A DNA stretch of 17,788 nt from JOPF133 sp052144935. GTDB lineage: Bacteria; Acidobacteriota; Terriglobia; Bryobacterales; Bryobacteraceae. The DNA lies in NCBI GenBank assembly GCA_052144935.1, contig JBKQPR010000003.1, forward strand, positions 1 through 17,788. The letters run 5' to 3'. How positions within the stretch are numbered: position 1 is the first letter of the stretch; each line of letters begins with the position of its first letter. A program made the translations under genes and the position numbers. Below are positions 6,787-13,143 of the stretch, one piece after another. The notes under the pieces are model-generated. The model did not search any database. It had not been told where the DNA came from and worked only from the letters and a program-made list of their open reading frames with translations.

Positions 6787-8622
6787 ATGACACGACAAAC
6801 GGGGTGGACTGGGCTGCTAGCAGGGCTGCTGGCGATGTGGTTATCGGGCGGCGTGATTTTCGCACAAATCATGAGCACTCAGTCGCTTAGCGGGAAATAC
6901 TTCTTTCGGCACGTGTCTTTGGGCGCGAGCAGCAAGGCGGCCATCGTGGATCCCCGCAGCCTTTTGGGGACCATCACCTTCGATGGCGCCGGGCACTACA
7001 GCTTTTCCGGACAGGAGGTTGAAGGCGCCAGCGCAGCCACGGCCCAGACCGGATCGGGGGCCTACTCGGTGGATTCGGCCGGGTTCGTCACCATGGACAG
7101 CCCCCTGCGCGCCGGAGATCAGGTGAATGCGCGCATCGGCCCGGAGGCTCTGGTGGGTTCGAGCACGGAAGCCGCCGACGGCTCCTTCGACATGCTGGTG
7201 GCCATTCCCGCTCCCACCGGCGGGAACGCAAGGCTGAGCGGCGCGTATTGGACCGTCACACTGGAGTTCCCGGGAGGCAGCGCGGCGAACGCCCGCAATA
7301 CCTTTTTCGGGATGGCAGTGGGCGCACTGGGGCTGATCCCCGGCTTTTCGGCGAGCGGGCACGCGGCCAACCTTTTTGAGGGCGTGATTCAAGTGCAGCA
7401 GATGAGCGGGGCCACTTCGTCGATGGACAACGATGGAAGCGGATCGATCAGTTTCGGCGCGGCAGACCCCAGCGCGCTGGTGAGCGGCTCGCGCACGCTA
7501 TACGAATCGGCCGACGGCAATGTGATCCTGGGCGGATCGCCCGATTCGCACGACATATTGATCGGCGTGCAGGCGGCCGCGAACACCACCAATGCGACTT
7601 GGAACGGCTCCTATTGGGGCGCCGGCCTGCGCTACGACCTGGTGGATGTGGATGTGGAGAGCTACGCCGGAGCCGCTACGGCGCGGGGCACGGGCACGCT
7701 CACCTGGAGCAAGCGGTTGAAGACGCTCACCGCGGGAACCCTGGATTTCACCGGTGTCAACATGTACAGCCTGCAGACGAACGGCTCGGCGGCGGTCGAC
7801 CTGGACGAGGCGGGGTTGGGTGCCGGGAGCACGGCGTTCGTGGCTTCGGATCTCTCGGAGCAGAACGCTTACGAGATCTACTTCGGCGCGGCGATGCCCA
7901 CGCTGAGCGGAAGCGGCGTGTTTCTCAATCCGCAGGGGGTGGTGAATGCCGCCAGCCTGGCGCCCGCGGGCAACCCCATCGCGCCCGGCGAGTTCATCAG
8001 CCTGTTCGGCAGCGGGTTGGCTAAGAGTAGCGGGACCGCCGCGCCGCCGTACCCTTCGACTTTTAACGGCGTGACGGTGCTGATCAACGGGAAGGCGGCG
8101 CCGCTTTATTATGTGAGCGCCACGCAGATCAACTGCCTGGTGCCCTACGCCACGGTGGGGCCCACCGCCACGGTGGTGGTCCAAAATGGCGCGACCAATT
8201 CCAACACCGTGACGGTGCCGGTGGCGGCCACGGCGCCGGGCATCTACTCGCTGGACCAATCGGGCACGGGATTGGGCGCGGTGCTGCACGCCGATTACAG
8301 CGTGGTGACGGCGGCCAAGCCGGCCGCGCCCGGCGAGACGGTGCTGGTGTTTCTCACTGGGATGGGCGCCGTGACCCCACCGGTGGCCGACGGCACGGCG
8401 GGCAAATCCAGCCCGCTGAGCCTGATCGACGCGTCGCCGCTTTCCGTCCTGGTTGCGGGCCAAACGGCCAACATCGTCTTCAGCGGGCTGGCGCCGGGCT
8501 ATCCCGGACTTTACCAGTTGAACATCACGCTGCCCTCGTTCTTCGTCTCGCCCGGAAACCTGCCTCTGGCGCTGGAATCGCCCAACGCATTCCACGATCA
8601 GGTGCAGATCCCGATTTTGTGA
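6787..8622 (+). CDS. Secreted beta-rich protein with Solibacter C-terminal domain (TIGR03437-like)
   Basis: The 611-residue protein has a signal peptide (about residues 1-26, ending GVIFA). Residues about 30-375 form three related beta-rich modules, each opening with a phrase such as LSGKYFF, LSGAYWT or WNGSYWG and containing Gly-rich turns (ITFDGAGHYSFSG). From about 385 to 605 comes the TIGR03437-like domain: NAASLAPAGNPIAPGEFISLFGSG split by turns, then LINGKAAPLYYVSATQINCLVP, APGIYSLDQSGTG and FLTGMGAVTPPVADG. In Solibacter this domain ends many exported proteins; its job is unknown, and surface attachment or sorting is only a guess. It is divergent from the DUF1549/DUF1553 operon, and the 141-base gap must hold both promoters. 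Cys is nearly absent, as in many secreted beta proteins. Confidence 0.85.
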   Translation: MTRQTGWTGLLAGLLAMWLSGGVIFAQIMSTQSLSGKYFFRHVSLGASSKAAIVDPRSLLGTITFDGAGHYSFSGQEVEGASAATAQTGSGAYSVDSAGFVTMDSPLRAGDQVNARIGPEALVGSSTEAADGSFDMLVAIPAPTGGNARLSGAYWTVTLEFPGGSAANARNTFFGMAVGALGLIPGFSASGHAANLFEGVIQVQQMSGATSSMDNDGSGSISFGAADPSALVSGSRTLYESADGNVILGGSPDSHDILIGVQAAANTTNATWNGSYWGAGLRYDLVDVDVESYAGAATARGTGTLTWSKRLKTLTAGTLDFTGVNMYSLQTNGSAAVDLDEAGLGAGSTAFVASDLSEQNAYEIYFGAAMPTLSGSGVFLNPQGVVNAASLAPAGNPIAPGEFISLFGSGLAKSSGTAAPPYPSTFNGVTVLINGKAAPLYYVSATQINCLVPYATVGPTATVVVQNGATNSNTVTVPVAATAPGIYSLDQSGTGLGAVLHADYSVVTAAKPAAPGETVLVFLTGMGAVTPPVADGTAGKSSPLSLIDASPLSVLVAGQTANIVFSGLAPGYPGLYQLNITLPSFFVSPGNLPLALESPNAFHDQVQIPIL

Positions 8623-8638
8623 GGGGGGGAGACGGCCT

Positions 8639-8690
8639 CACCGCGGAGACGCGGAGGGAACGGAGGAAGCGCGGAGAAAGGCAAGAGGAA
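8639..8690. repeat. Degenerate CGCGGAGA-type repeat
   Basis: Units such as CGCGGAGA, CGCGGAGG, ACGGAGGA and GCGCGGAGA follow one another between the two secreted-protein genes. Similar purine-rich ACGGAGACACGGAGG strings occur between genes in many environmental bacteria. The function is unknown. Only one block is seen in this window. Confidence 0.45.
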
Positions 8691-8726
8691 AGTTGGATTC
8701 TGTGGAATGGAGCTTGAGAGGATAAG

Positions 8727-8735
8727 TGGTACGAT
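8727..8735 (+). promoter_or_regulatory. Extended -10 element
   Basis: TG-G-TACGAT (8727-8735) is an extended -10, followed by exactly seven bases and then the ATG at 8743, so the transcript would be leaderless. This also argues that the in-frame ATG at 8707, upstream of the promoter, is not the start. Confidence 0.4.
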
Positions 8736-8742
8736 TCAAGTC

Positions 8743-9864
8743 ATGTTGCGGGTCAGTTTGACCAGCACGGCCGTAGCTGCTTTGGTGTGCGCCACCTTTC
8801 TGTTTGGCGCGGATCCGGATCGGGATTTTTCGGGCAAGTGGGTTTTGGACGCGCCGGCGAGCGATGGGCGGGTGATGCGGCCGATGCCGGCGGAGTCCCT
8901 GTCGGTGATCCAGACAGCGACGGCCGTGGAATGCGCATCGGCGGCGGCCCAATGGTCGTATGTGCTGGATGGCGGCGAACGTAAGGCGCATTTTGGCAAC
9001 GAGACCTGGACCAGCGCGGCGAAGTGGGAAGGCGCCGCACTGCTGATCGACACCCTGGTCTCCGGGCCGGAGAATTACACGGTGATGGACCGCTGGGAGC
9101 TTTCGCGGAACCACGCGCTGCTGATGGTTACGCGGCAGGTGGTGCGCGGCGGCTCAATGACCGAAGCGCAATTTTATTACCGGCGGGAAGGCGCAGTTGC
9201 GGCGGCGCCAGAGAACGCGCCGGCGCCGGGGACGCGGCCGGCTCAAGGGCTGGTGCGGCGGCCGGAACCGTCGCCCGACGCCGAGTTCGTGGTGCCCACG
9301 GGAACGCACGTGCTGTTGGAACTGGTCAATCGCCTGGATGCCAAGCATTCCAAAGAGGGCGACCGCGTCTATTTGCGAACCGCCTTCCCGGTCTATGCCA
9401 GCAACCGGCTGGTGATTCCGCAGGGCGCCTCGGTGCTGGGCACGGTGACGCAGGCGAAAAAGCCAGGGAAGACCTCGGGCAAGGGCGAGTTGTACATTCG
9501 TTTCGATTCGCTAACTCTGCCCAATGGCGTGACCCGCGATTTCCTCTCGCGACTGGGCAGCGCGAACGGCGCCCAAGGCGATGTGGACCGCGACGAGGGC
9601 AAAATCACCAGTCCGGGCAACACGGCCAACGAGACGCGGGCGGCAGTCCAGGGCGGTGGGATGGGCGCCGCGATTGGAGGACTTGCCGGATCGGCGGCGG
9701 GGCATCCGATCACCGGTTTGGGGATTGGCGGAGCCGCGGGCGCGGCCGCCGGTTTGGCCACGGTGTTGGCGAAGGGCCGGCCGGACGCGGTGCTGCCCAA
9801 GGGGACCAACGTGGAGATGATTCTCGACCGGGATCTGCGCTACCGATTCGACGAGTTAAGGTAG
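8743..9864 (+). CDS. Secreted protein with VirB10/TrbI-like stability domain and glycine zipper
   Basis: From the ATG at 8743 the product is 373 residues with a clear signal peptide (MLRVSLTSTAVAALVCATFLFGA). The first module, DFSGKWVLD to about residue 150, looks like the lipocalin-like DFSGxW domain frequent in acidobacterial secreted proteins. A Pro/Ala/Arg-rich linker follows. The second module begins at VPTGTHVLLELVNRLDAKHS and continues through VYLRTAFPVYASNRLVIPQG, SVLGTVTQAKKPG and LYIRFDSLTLPNG; this resembles the beta-rich fold of VirB10/TrbI C-termini, but no secretion system is encoded nearby. Near the C-terminus a run of Gly and Ala (GMGAAIGGLAGSAAG onward) forms a glycine zipper, usually membrane-associated. 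A role in envelope architecture is plausible, not shown. A REP-like double hairpin follows the stop within six bases and may help end transcription. Confidence 0.78.
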   Translation: MLRVSLTSTAVAALVCATFLFGADPDRDFSGKWVLDAPASDGRVMRPMPAESLSVIQTATAVECASAAAQWSYVLDGGERKAHFGNETWTSAAKWEGAALLIDTLVSGPENYTVMDRWELSRNHALLMVTRQVVRGGSMTEAQFYYRREGAVAAAPENAPAPGTRPAQGLVRRPEPSPDAEFVVPTGTHVLLELVNRLDAKHSKEGDRVYLRTAFPVYASNRLVIPQGASVLGTVTQAKKPGKTSGKGELYIRFDSLTLPNGVTRDFLSRLGSANGAQGDVDRDEGKITSPGNTANETRAAVQGGGMGAAIGGLAGSAAGHPITGLGIGGAAGAAAGLATVLAKGRPDAVLPKGTNVEMILDRDLRYRFDELR

Positions 9865-9869
9865 GCGAT

Positions 9870-9922
9870 GTGGCGCAGCCACTCGTGGCTGCAGCGCCGA
9901 GATTCGTCTCGGCGCTTCTTTC
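9870..9922 (+). repeat. REP-like double hairpin, copy A
   Basis: Two hairpins sit back to back. The first is GCAGCCAC-TC-GTGGCTGC (9875-9892). The second is AGCGCCGAGA-TTCG-TCTCGGCGCT (9894-9916... stem pairs around a TTCG tetraloop at 9903-9906), then TTCTTT. Nearly the same 52 bases recur inverted at 10389-10441, with one mismatch in the hairpin part. The stable TTCG loop and T-rich tail could also act as a terminator for the preceding gene. Confidence 0.8.
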
Positions 9923-9962
9923 GCAACACTGAGGATTTGCCGTCTACCGCCCACCAATCCGT

Positions 9963-10460
9963 ATGCGACAATTTCGCCGCTGTCTGCCTCGCCACCACCC
10001 GGAAGGAGAGTGGCTCTTCGTGACTTGGCATCTTCACGGCAGCCTTCCTCAAGCCAGGTATCCTCCCCCGGTAAGCTCTCGTCCGGGTCGGCTCTCGTAT
10101 GGATGGATTCGGTATCTCGATTCGACGCCAGGTGGGCCCTTGTATCTGGCTCAGGAGTCCATCGCGCGCCTGGTGGTGGAATCGCTATTGAAGGGGGCGA
10201 CGGCGCGGCAGGCAAATCCAGTCCTGAGCCGCACGGGAGAGAGGTTCTGGCAAGCCGAGTCCTACGACCACTGGGTGCGTGATGAAGGCGAATGGGACCG
10301 AATGGCTGCGTATACCGAGGACGACCCGGTGAAGGCAGGGCTGGTCGAGCGCGCCGAGGATTACCGATGGTCGAGCGCGGCTAAACCGGAAAGAAGCGCC
10401 GAGACGAATCTCGGCGCTGCAGCCACGAGTGGCCGCGCCACGTCCGGTGGCAAGCGGTAA
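9963..10460 (+). pseudogene. Degenerate REP-associated transposase (RAYT, Y1_Tnp-like)
   Basis: The N-terminus (MRQFRRCLPRHHPEGEWLF then VTWHLHGSLP) and C-terminus (GERFWQAESYDHWVRDEGE, AAYTEDDPVKAGL, YRWSSA) are typical of RAYT proteins, HUH-type single-strand transposases that move REP hairpins. Two lesions show decay. First, residues 34-49 are out of frame: the second frame there reads PGKLSSGSALVWMD, the family-like version, bracketed by a lost base near 10068 and an extra T near 10110. Second, the central block normally holding the catalytic NHxH (HUH) motif is missing; IARLVVESL at about 10184 runs straight into LKGATARQAN. About 40 residues are gone, in frame, and no HxH motif remains in that part. 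The conserved tyrosine region is kept. Natural coding ends near 10385; beyond it the frame reads through REP copy B. Confidence 0.8.
10389..10442 (-). repeat. REP-like double hairpin, copy B (inverted)
   Basis: This is the reverse complement of copy A over about 52 bases, with a G for A change in the first hairpin arm. It overlaps the 3' end of the degenerate RAYT frame. An inverted pair of REPs around a RAYT is the classic arrangement of these elements. Confidence 0.8.
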
Positions 10461-10482
10461 GCGAACGGTCGTGGCGTGCCAA

Positions 10483-10491
10483 TGCTACGAT
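10483..10491 (+). promoter_or_regulatory. Extended -10 element
   Basis: TG-C-TACGAT (10483-10491) lies exactly seven bases before the GTG at 10499, the same hexamer and spacing as before the gene at 8743. This predicts a leaderless message for the transpeptidase-SpoIID pair. No clear -35 is visible. Confidence 0.4.
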
Positions 10492-10498
10492 AGTCGGC

Positions 10499-11371
10499 GT
10501 GTTGCGCAGGGAGGCACTGGCGGCGTTGCTGGCAGCGGGGGTGGGACGGGCCGGTGCGAACCTGGATGCCTTCATGGACGGGGCCAGCGGGTGCGCCCTG
10601 CTGGTAGATATCGCGGGGCGGCGGCTGATCGCGGCGCATCGGCCCGAAGTGGCCGCGGCGGAATTGAACCCGCCCGGTTCCACCATCAAGCCTCTGGCGC
10701 TGGCTGCGCTGGCCGGCGCCGGCAAGCTTGGCGCGGAGGAGGGGTTCCCGTGTCCCGGCCGGCTGACCATCGGCGGCGAGCCGTTTCCCTGCTCGCATCC
10801 TCCTATCGCCACTCCCATGGTGCTGCGGACGGCGCTGGCCTATTCGTGCAATTGCTTTGTGGCGCATTTCGCCGAGCGCTTCGCTCCTGGAGAACTGGCG
10901 GCGTGGCTGGAGCGTTGGGGGCTGGCCTCGCGAGCGGGCTTGCCTGGCGGAGTTCCAGTCGCGGCGGAAGCGGCGGGGCGCATTCAGCCGGCCGCGGCGG
11001 GAGGGCAGAGCCAGTTGCAGGCTCTCGGAGAAAGGCGCGTGCTGGTGACGGCGGCGGGACTGGCGATGGCGTATCGCGGGCTGGCCCTGGGCGGCGTGTC
11101 TAGTGTTCTGGACGGACTGGAAGACGCCGTGGAATATGGCACCGCGCAGAGGGCCCGCGTGGCGGGGTTGGCGGTGGCCGGCAAAACCGGCAGCCTGCGA
11201 ACCGAGTCGGGGAAGCTGGTGGCGTGGTTCGCCGGATTCGCGCCCAGCCGGGCCCATGGGGCACCCCCGCGAGTGGTGGTGACGGTGATGCTGCAAGGGC
11301 GCTCGGGCGGGGCGGACGCGGCGCCGGTGGCGGGGCGAATTCTGGCGGCGTGGCAGGCGGGACGGCTGTGA
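10499..11371 (+). CDS. Small exported penicillin-binding transpeptidase domain protein
   Basis: The 290-residue protein carries all three motifs of a penicillin-binding transpeptidase: Ser61-Thr-Ile-Lys64 (SxxK, in PPGSTIKP), Ser116-Cys-Asn118 (SxN) and Lys229-Thr-Gly231 (KTG). It therefore probably cross-links peptidoglycan peptides, or trims them, outside the membrane. It is much shorter than class A or B PBPs and has no glycosyltransferase or dimerisation domain. The N-terminus (MLRREALAALLAAGVGRAGA) has two arginines and a hydrophobic run and could be a signal peptide, perhaps Tat-type. The start is GTG, about 60 bases after the REP copy B. It overlaps the SpoIID-type gene by four bases (GTGA), so the two proteins are likely made together and act on the same wall material. 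Confidence 0.85.
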   Translation: MLRREALAALLAAGVGRAGANLDAFMDGASGCALLVDIAGRRLIAAHRPEVAAAELNPPGSTIKPLALAALAGAGKLGAEEGFPCPGRLTIGGEPFPCSHPPIATPMVLRTALAYSCNCFVAHFAERFAPGELAAWLERWGLASRAGLPGGVPVAAEAAGRIQPAAAGGQSQLQALGERRVLVTAAGLAMAYRGLALGGVSSVLDGLEDAVEYGTAQRARVAGLAVAGKTGSLRTESGKLVAWFAGFAPSRAHGAPPRVVVTVMLQGRSGGADAAPVAGRILAAWQAGRL

Positions 11372-12855
11372 AGCGGACGTGGGCGGTGTGGCTGCTGGCG
11401 CTGCCGCTGGTGGCCGCGGAGGGACCAGAGTTCAAAGTTCGGGTGGGCAGCGCCACCGTGCAACTGCCGCTGGAGCGCTATGTGGCTGCGGTGCTGGCGG
11501 GCGAGAGCAGCGTCTTCCGCTCGGACGAGGCGCTCAAGGCCATGTCCGTGGCGGCGCGCACGTACGCCGTGCGGATGCGGGGGCGGCACTCGGCCGAGGG
11601 CTTCGATTTCTGCGCCACCACGCACTGCCAGCATCTGGATCTGGCCGCCATCACACCGCGCCTGGAGGGCATCGCCCAAGAAACCGCTGGCGAGTTGCTG
11701 TGGTTCCAGGGCAAACCGGCTTTCGCATGTTACACCCGTGATTGCGGCGGGCGCAGCGAGGATGCGGCGGCGGTTTGGCCGGAGGAAGCCGCGCCGTACC
11801 TCAAGAGCCACGACGATCCGTATTGCGTGCGCGCCGGCGGGGCACCGCCCGGGGCCGCGTGGCAATGGAATGCCGATCCGCGGCAAGTGGCCGATGCGCT
11901 GGGCAGGGCGCTGCTCCGGGCGCCGCACAAGCTGGAGCGCATCTCGATCGAGAGCGCCACGCCCTCGGGCCGCGCGAGGACGTTGGTGCTGGAAGGCGCG
12001 GGCGAAAGGGTGCGGATCGCGGCAGGCTCGTTCCGCCTGGCGATGGGACGCGAGGTGGGATGGAACACCGTGCGCAGCGACCGCTACCGGGTCGGCTCAT
12101 CCGGCGGGCGGCTGGTGTTCGATGGGACCGGCTCCGGGCACGGCGTGGGGCTGTGCCAGCGCGGCGCCGGCCAAATGGGCGTCGAGGGCCACACCTGGCG
12201 GGAGATTCTGGCGTTTTACTATCCGGGAACGGTGGCGGGACTGACGGCCCAAGGGATCGCCTGGCAACGCATCGCGGGCGAGAGCGTGTCGCTATGGACC
12301 ACGCGCCCGGAGGCCGATGGCGCGCTGCTGGCGGCGGCCGAGCGGCAGCTTCGCGCGGCCACCGAACGGACCAACCTGACCGCGCCGGGCAAGATCGAGA
12401 TCCGCGTCTATCCCGATCTGGACACCTTCCGCAATGCCACCGGCGAGCCGGGCTGGGTGGCCGCGCGGACTGAAGGCCGGCGCGTTCACCTGCAACCGGC
12501 CGAGGTGTTGCGCAGCCGCGGCGCGCTGGATTCGACGCTGCACCATGAGTTGCTGCACGTGCTGATCGAGGCGCATGCCGCACCGGGGCTGCCGGTGTGG
12601 TTCCGCGAAGGGCTGGTGGAATATCTGGACCGGCCGGCCCCAGCGGCTAGCGGCGCGGCGCGGGTCCCTTCGGATGCCGACCTGCAACAGACCGCCGACG
12701 CCGCCCGCGCGCGCCAGGCGTATCGCGATGCGGCCGGCGCAGTGGCCGCGCTCGCGCAACGCTATGGCGAAGCCACGCTCTTCGACTGGCTGCGGACCGG
12801 CCTGCCGGCTGCGGTGAAGAACGCCAGCAGCGAGGCGCCGGCGAGGGGCAAATAG
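11368..12855 (+). CDS. SpoIID/LytB-type lytic transglycosylase fused to HELLH metallopeptidase-like domain
   Basis: I choose the GTG at 11368, inside the GTGA overlap with the transpeptidase stop, because it gives a signal peptide (MKRTWAVWLLALPLVAAEG); the frame upstream is shadow. The product is 495 residues. The SpoIID part (about 20-295) shows LERYVAAVLAGES with Glu46 at the position of the catalytic acid, EALKAMSVAARTYAVR, CATTHCQHLD (a Cys pair as in zinc-binding SpoIID proteins) and GSGHGVGLCQRGAGQMG with REILAFYYPGT. SpoIID cleaves denuded glycan strands. After a linker, residues about 330-470 contain HELLH (393-397) and WFREGLVEYL, with Glu414 as the likely third zinc ligand, the pattern of peptidase-MA-like gluzincins. 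No sporulation genes are nearby. The tail and downstream DNA are duplicated at 15996-16312. Confidence 0.85.
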   Translation: MKRTWAVWLLALPLVAAEGPEFKVRVGSATVQLPLERYVAAVLAGESSVFRSDEALKAMSVAARTYAVRMRGRHSAEGFDFCATTHCQHLDLAAITPRLEGIAQETAGELLWFQGKPAFACYTRDCGGRSEDAAAVWPEEAAPYLKSHDDPYCVRAGGAPPGAAWQWNADPRQVADALGRALLRAPHKLERISIESATPSGRARTLVLEGAGERVRIAAGSFRLAMGREVGWNTVRSDRYRVGSSGGRLVFDGTGSGHGVGLCQRGAGQMGVEGHTWREILAFYYPGTVAGLTAQGIAWQRIAGESVSLWTTRPEADGALLAAAERQLRAATERTNLTAPGKIEIRVYPDLDTFRNATGEPGWVAARTEGRRVHLQPAEVLRSRGALDSTLHHELLHVLIEAHAAPGLPVWFREGLVEYLDRPAPAASGAARVPSDADLQQTADAARARQAYRDAAGAVAALAQRYGEATLFDWLRTGLPAAVKNASSEAPARGK

Positions 12856-12995
12856 GTACATGATTCCGAAAGGGGCTGTCTGATATTTGGAGGAAGGCGG
12901 CACGGCCGCGCGCCCCCGGTAGCGGGCCCCATAGGCGTTAAAGACAAGGCCGTTCGCGAGGGTGACCCGGGGTGTTGGGCCATCCCGGCCAGGCC
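12673..12995 (+). repeat. Direct repeat copy 1: SpoIID tail plus downstream DNA
   Basis: This segment covers the last 60 or so codons of the SpoIID-type gene and about 140 bases of the following spacer. It recurs at 15996-16312, offset by about 3.3 kb. In the coding part, 12758-12806 and 16079-16127 differ at only two of 49 bases; the spacer part is also similar (GGAAGGCGGCACGG, GCGGGCCCCATAGGCGTTAA). The rest of the 12856-13143 spacer holds only the kinase promoter region. Confidence 0.85.
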
Positions 12996-13094
12996 CCTCC
13001 GGCGAAGCGCGGCGCGCCTCCGCGATCGATCCTGTGAGAAGCTGGCGCGGTAGCAGTGCGGGATCTTACACCCCGCGCAACCCCGCGCCATCCC

Positions 13095-13133
13095 GCGCTC
13101 TCGAAGATGGTCCCCTCCCGAGAGTGCTATCCT
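13095..13133 (+). promoter_or_regulatory. Kinase promoter region: extended -10 and inverted repeat
   Basis: TG-C-TATCCT (13125-13133) is an extended -10 ending ten bases before the ATG at 13144, with no Shine-Dalgarno between. Just upstream, GCGCTCTCG (13095-13103) and CGAGAGTGC (13119-13127) form inverted arms with one mismatch; the right arm touches the -10, as an operator might. Confidence 0.35.
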
Positions 13134-13143
13134 CATCCTACGG

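Noticed and set aside
7498..8595. Minus-strand open frame of 365 codons opposite the Solibacter-domain gene
   Set aside because: Arg/His/Gly-rich antisense shadow typical of GC-rich DNA.
8639..8690. CRISPR-like look of the CGCGGAGA block
   Set aside because: Units have unequal length, no unique spacers and no cas genes nearby.
8707..8742. Earlier ATG at 8707 for the glycine-zipper protein
   Set aside because: It lies upstream of the extended -10, and the signal peptide begins properly at 8743.
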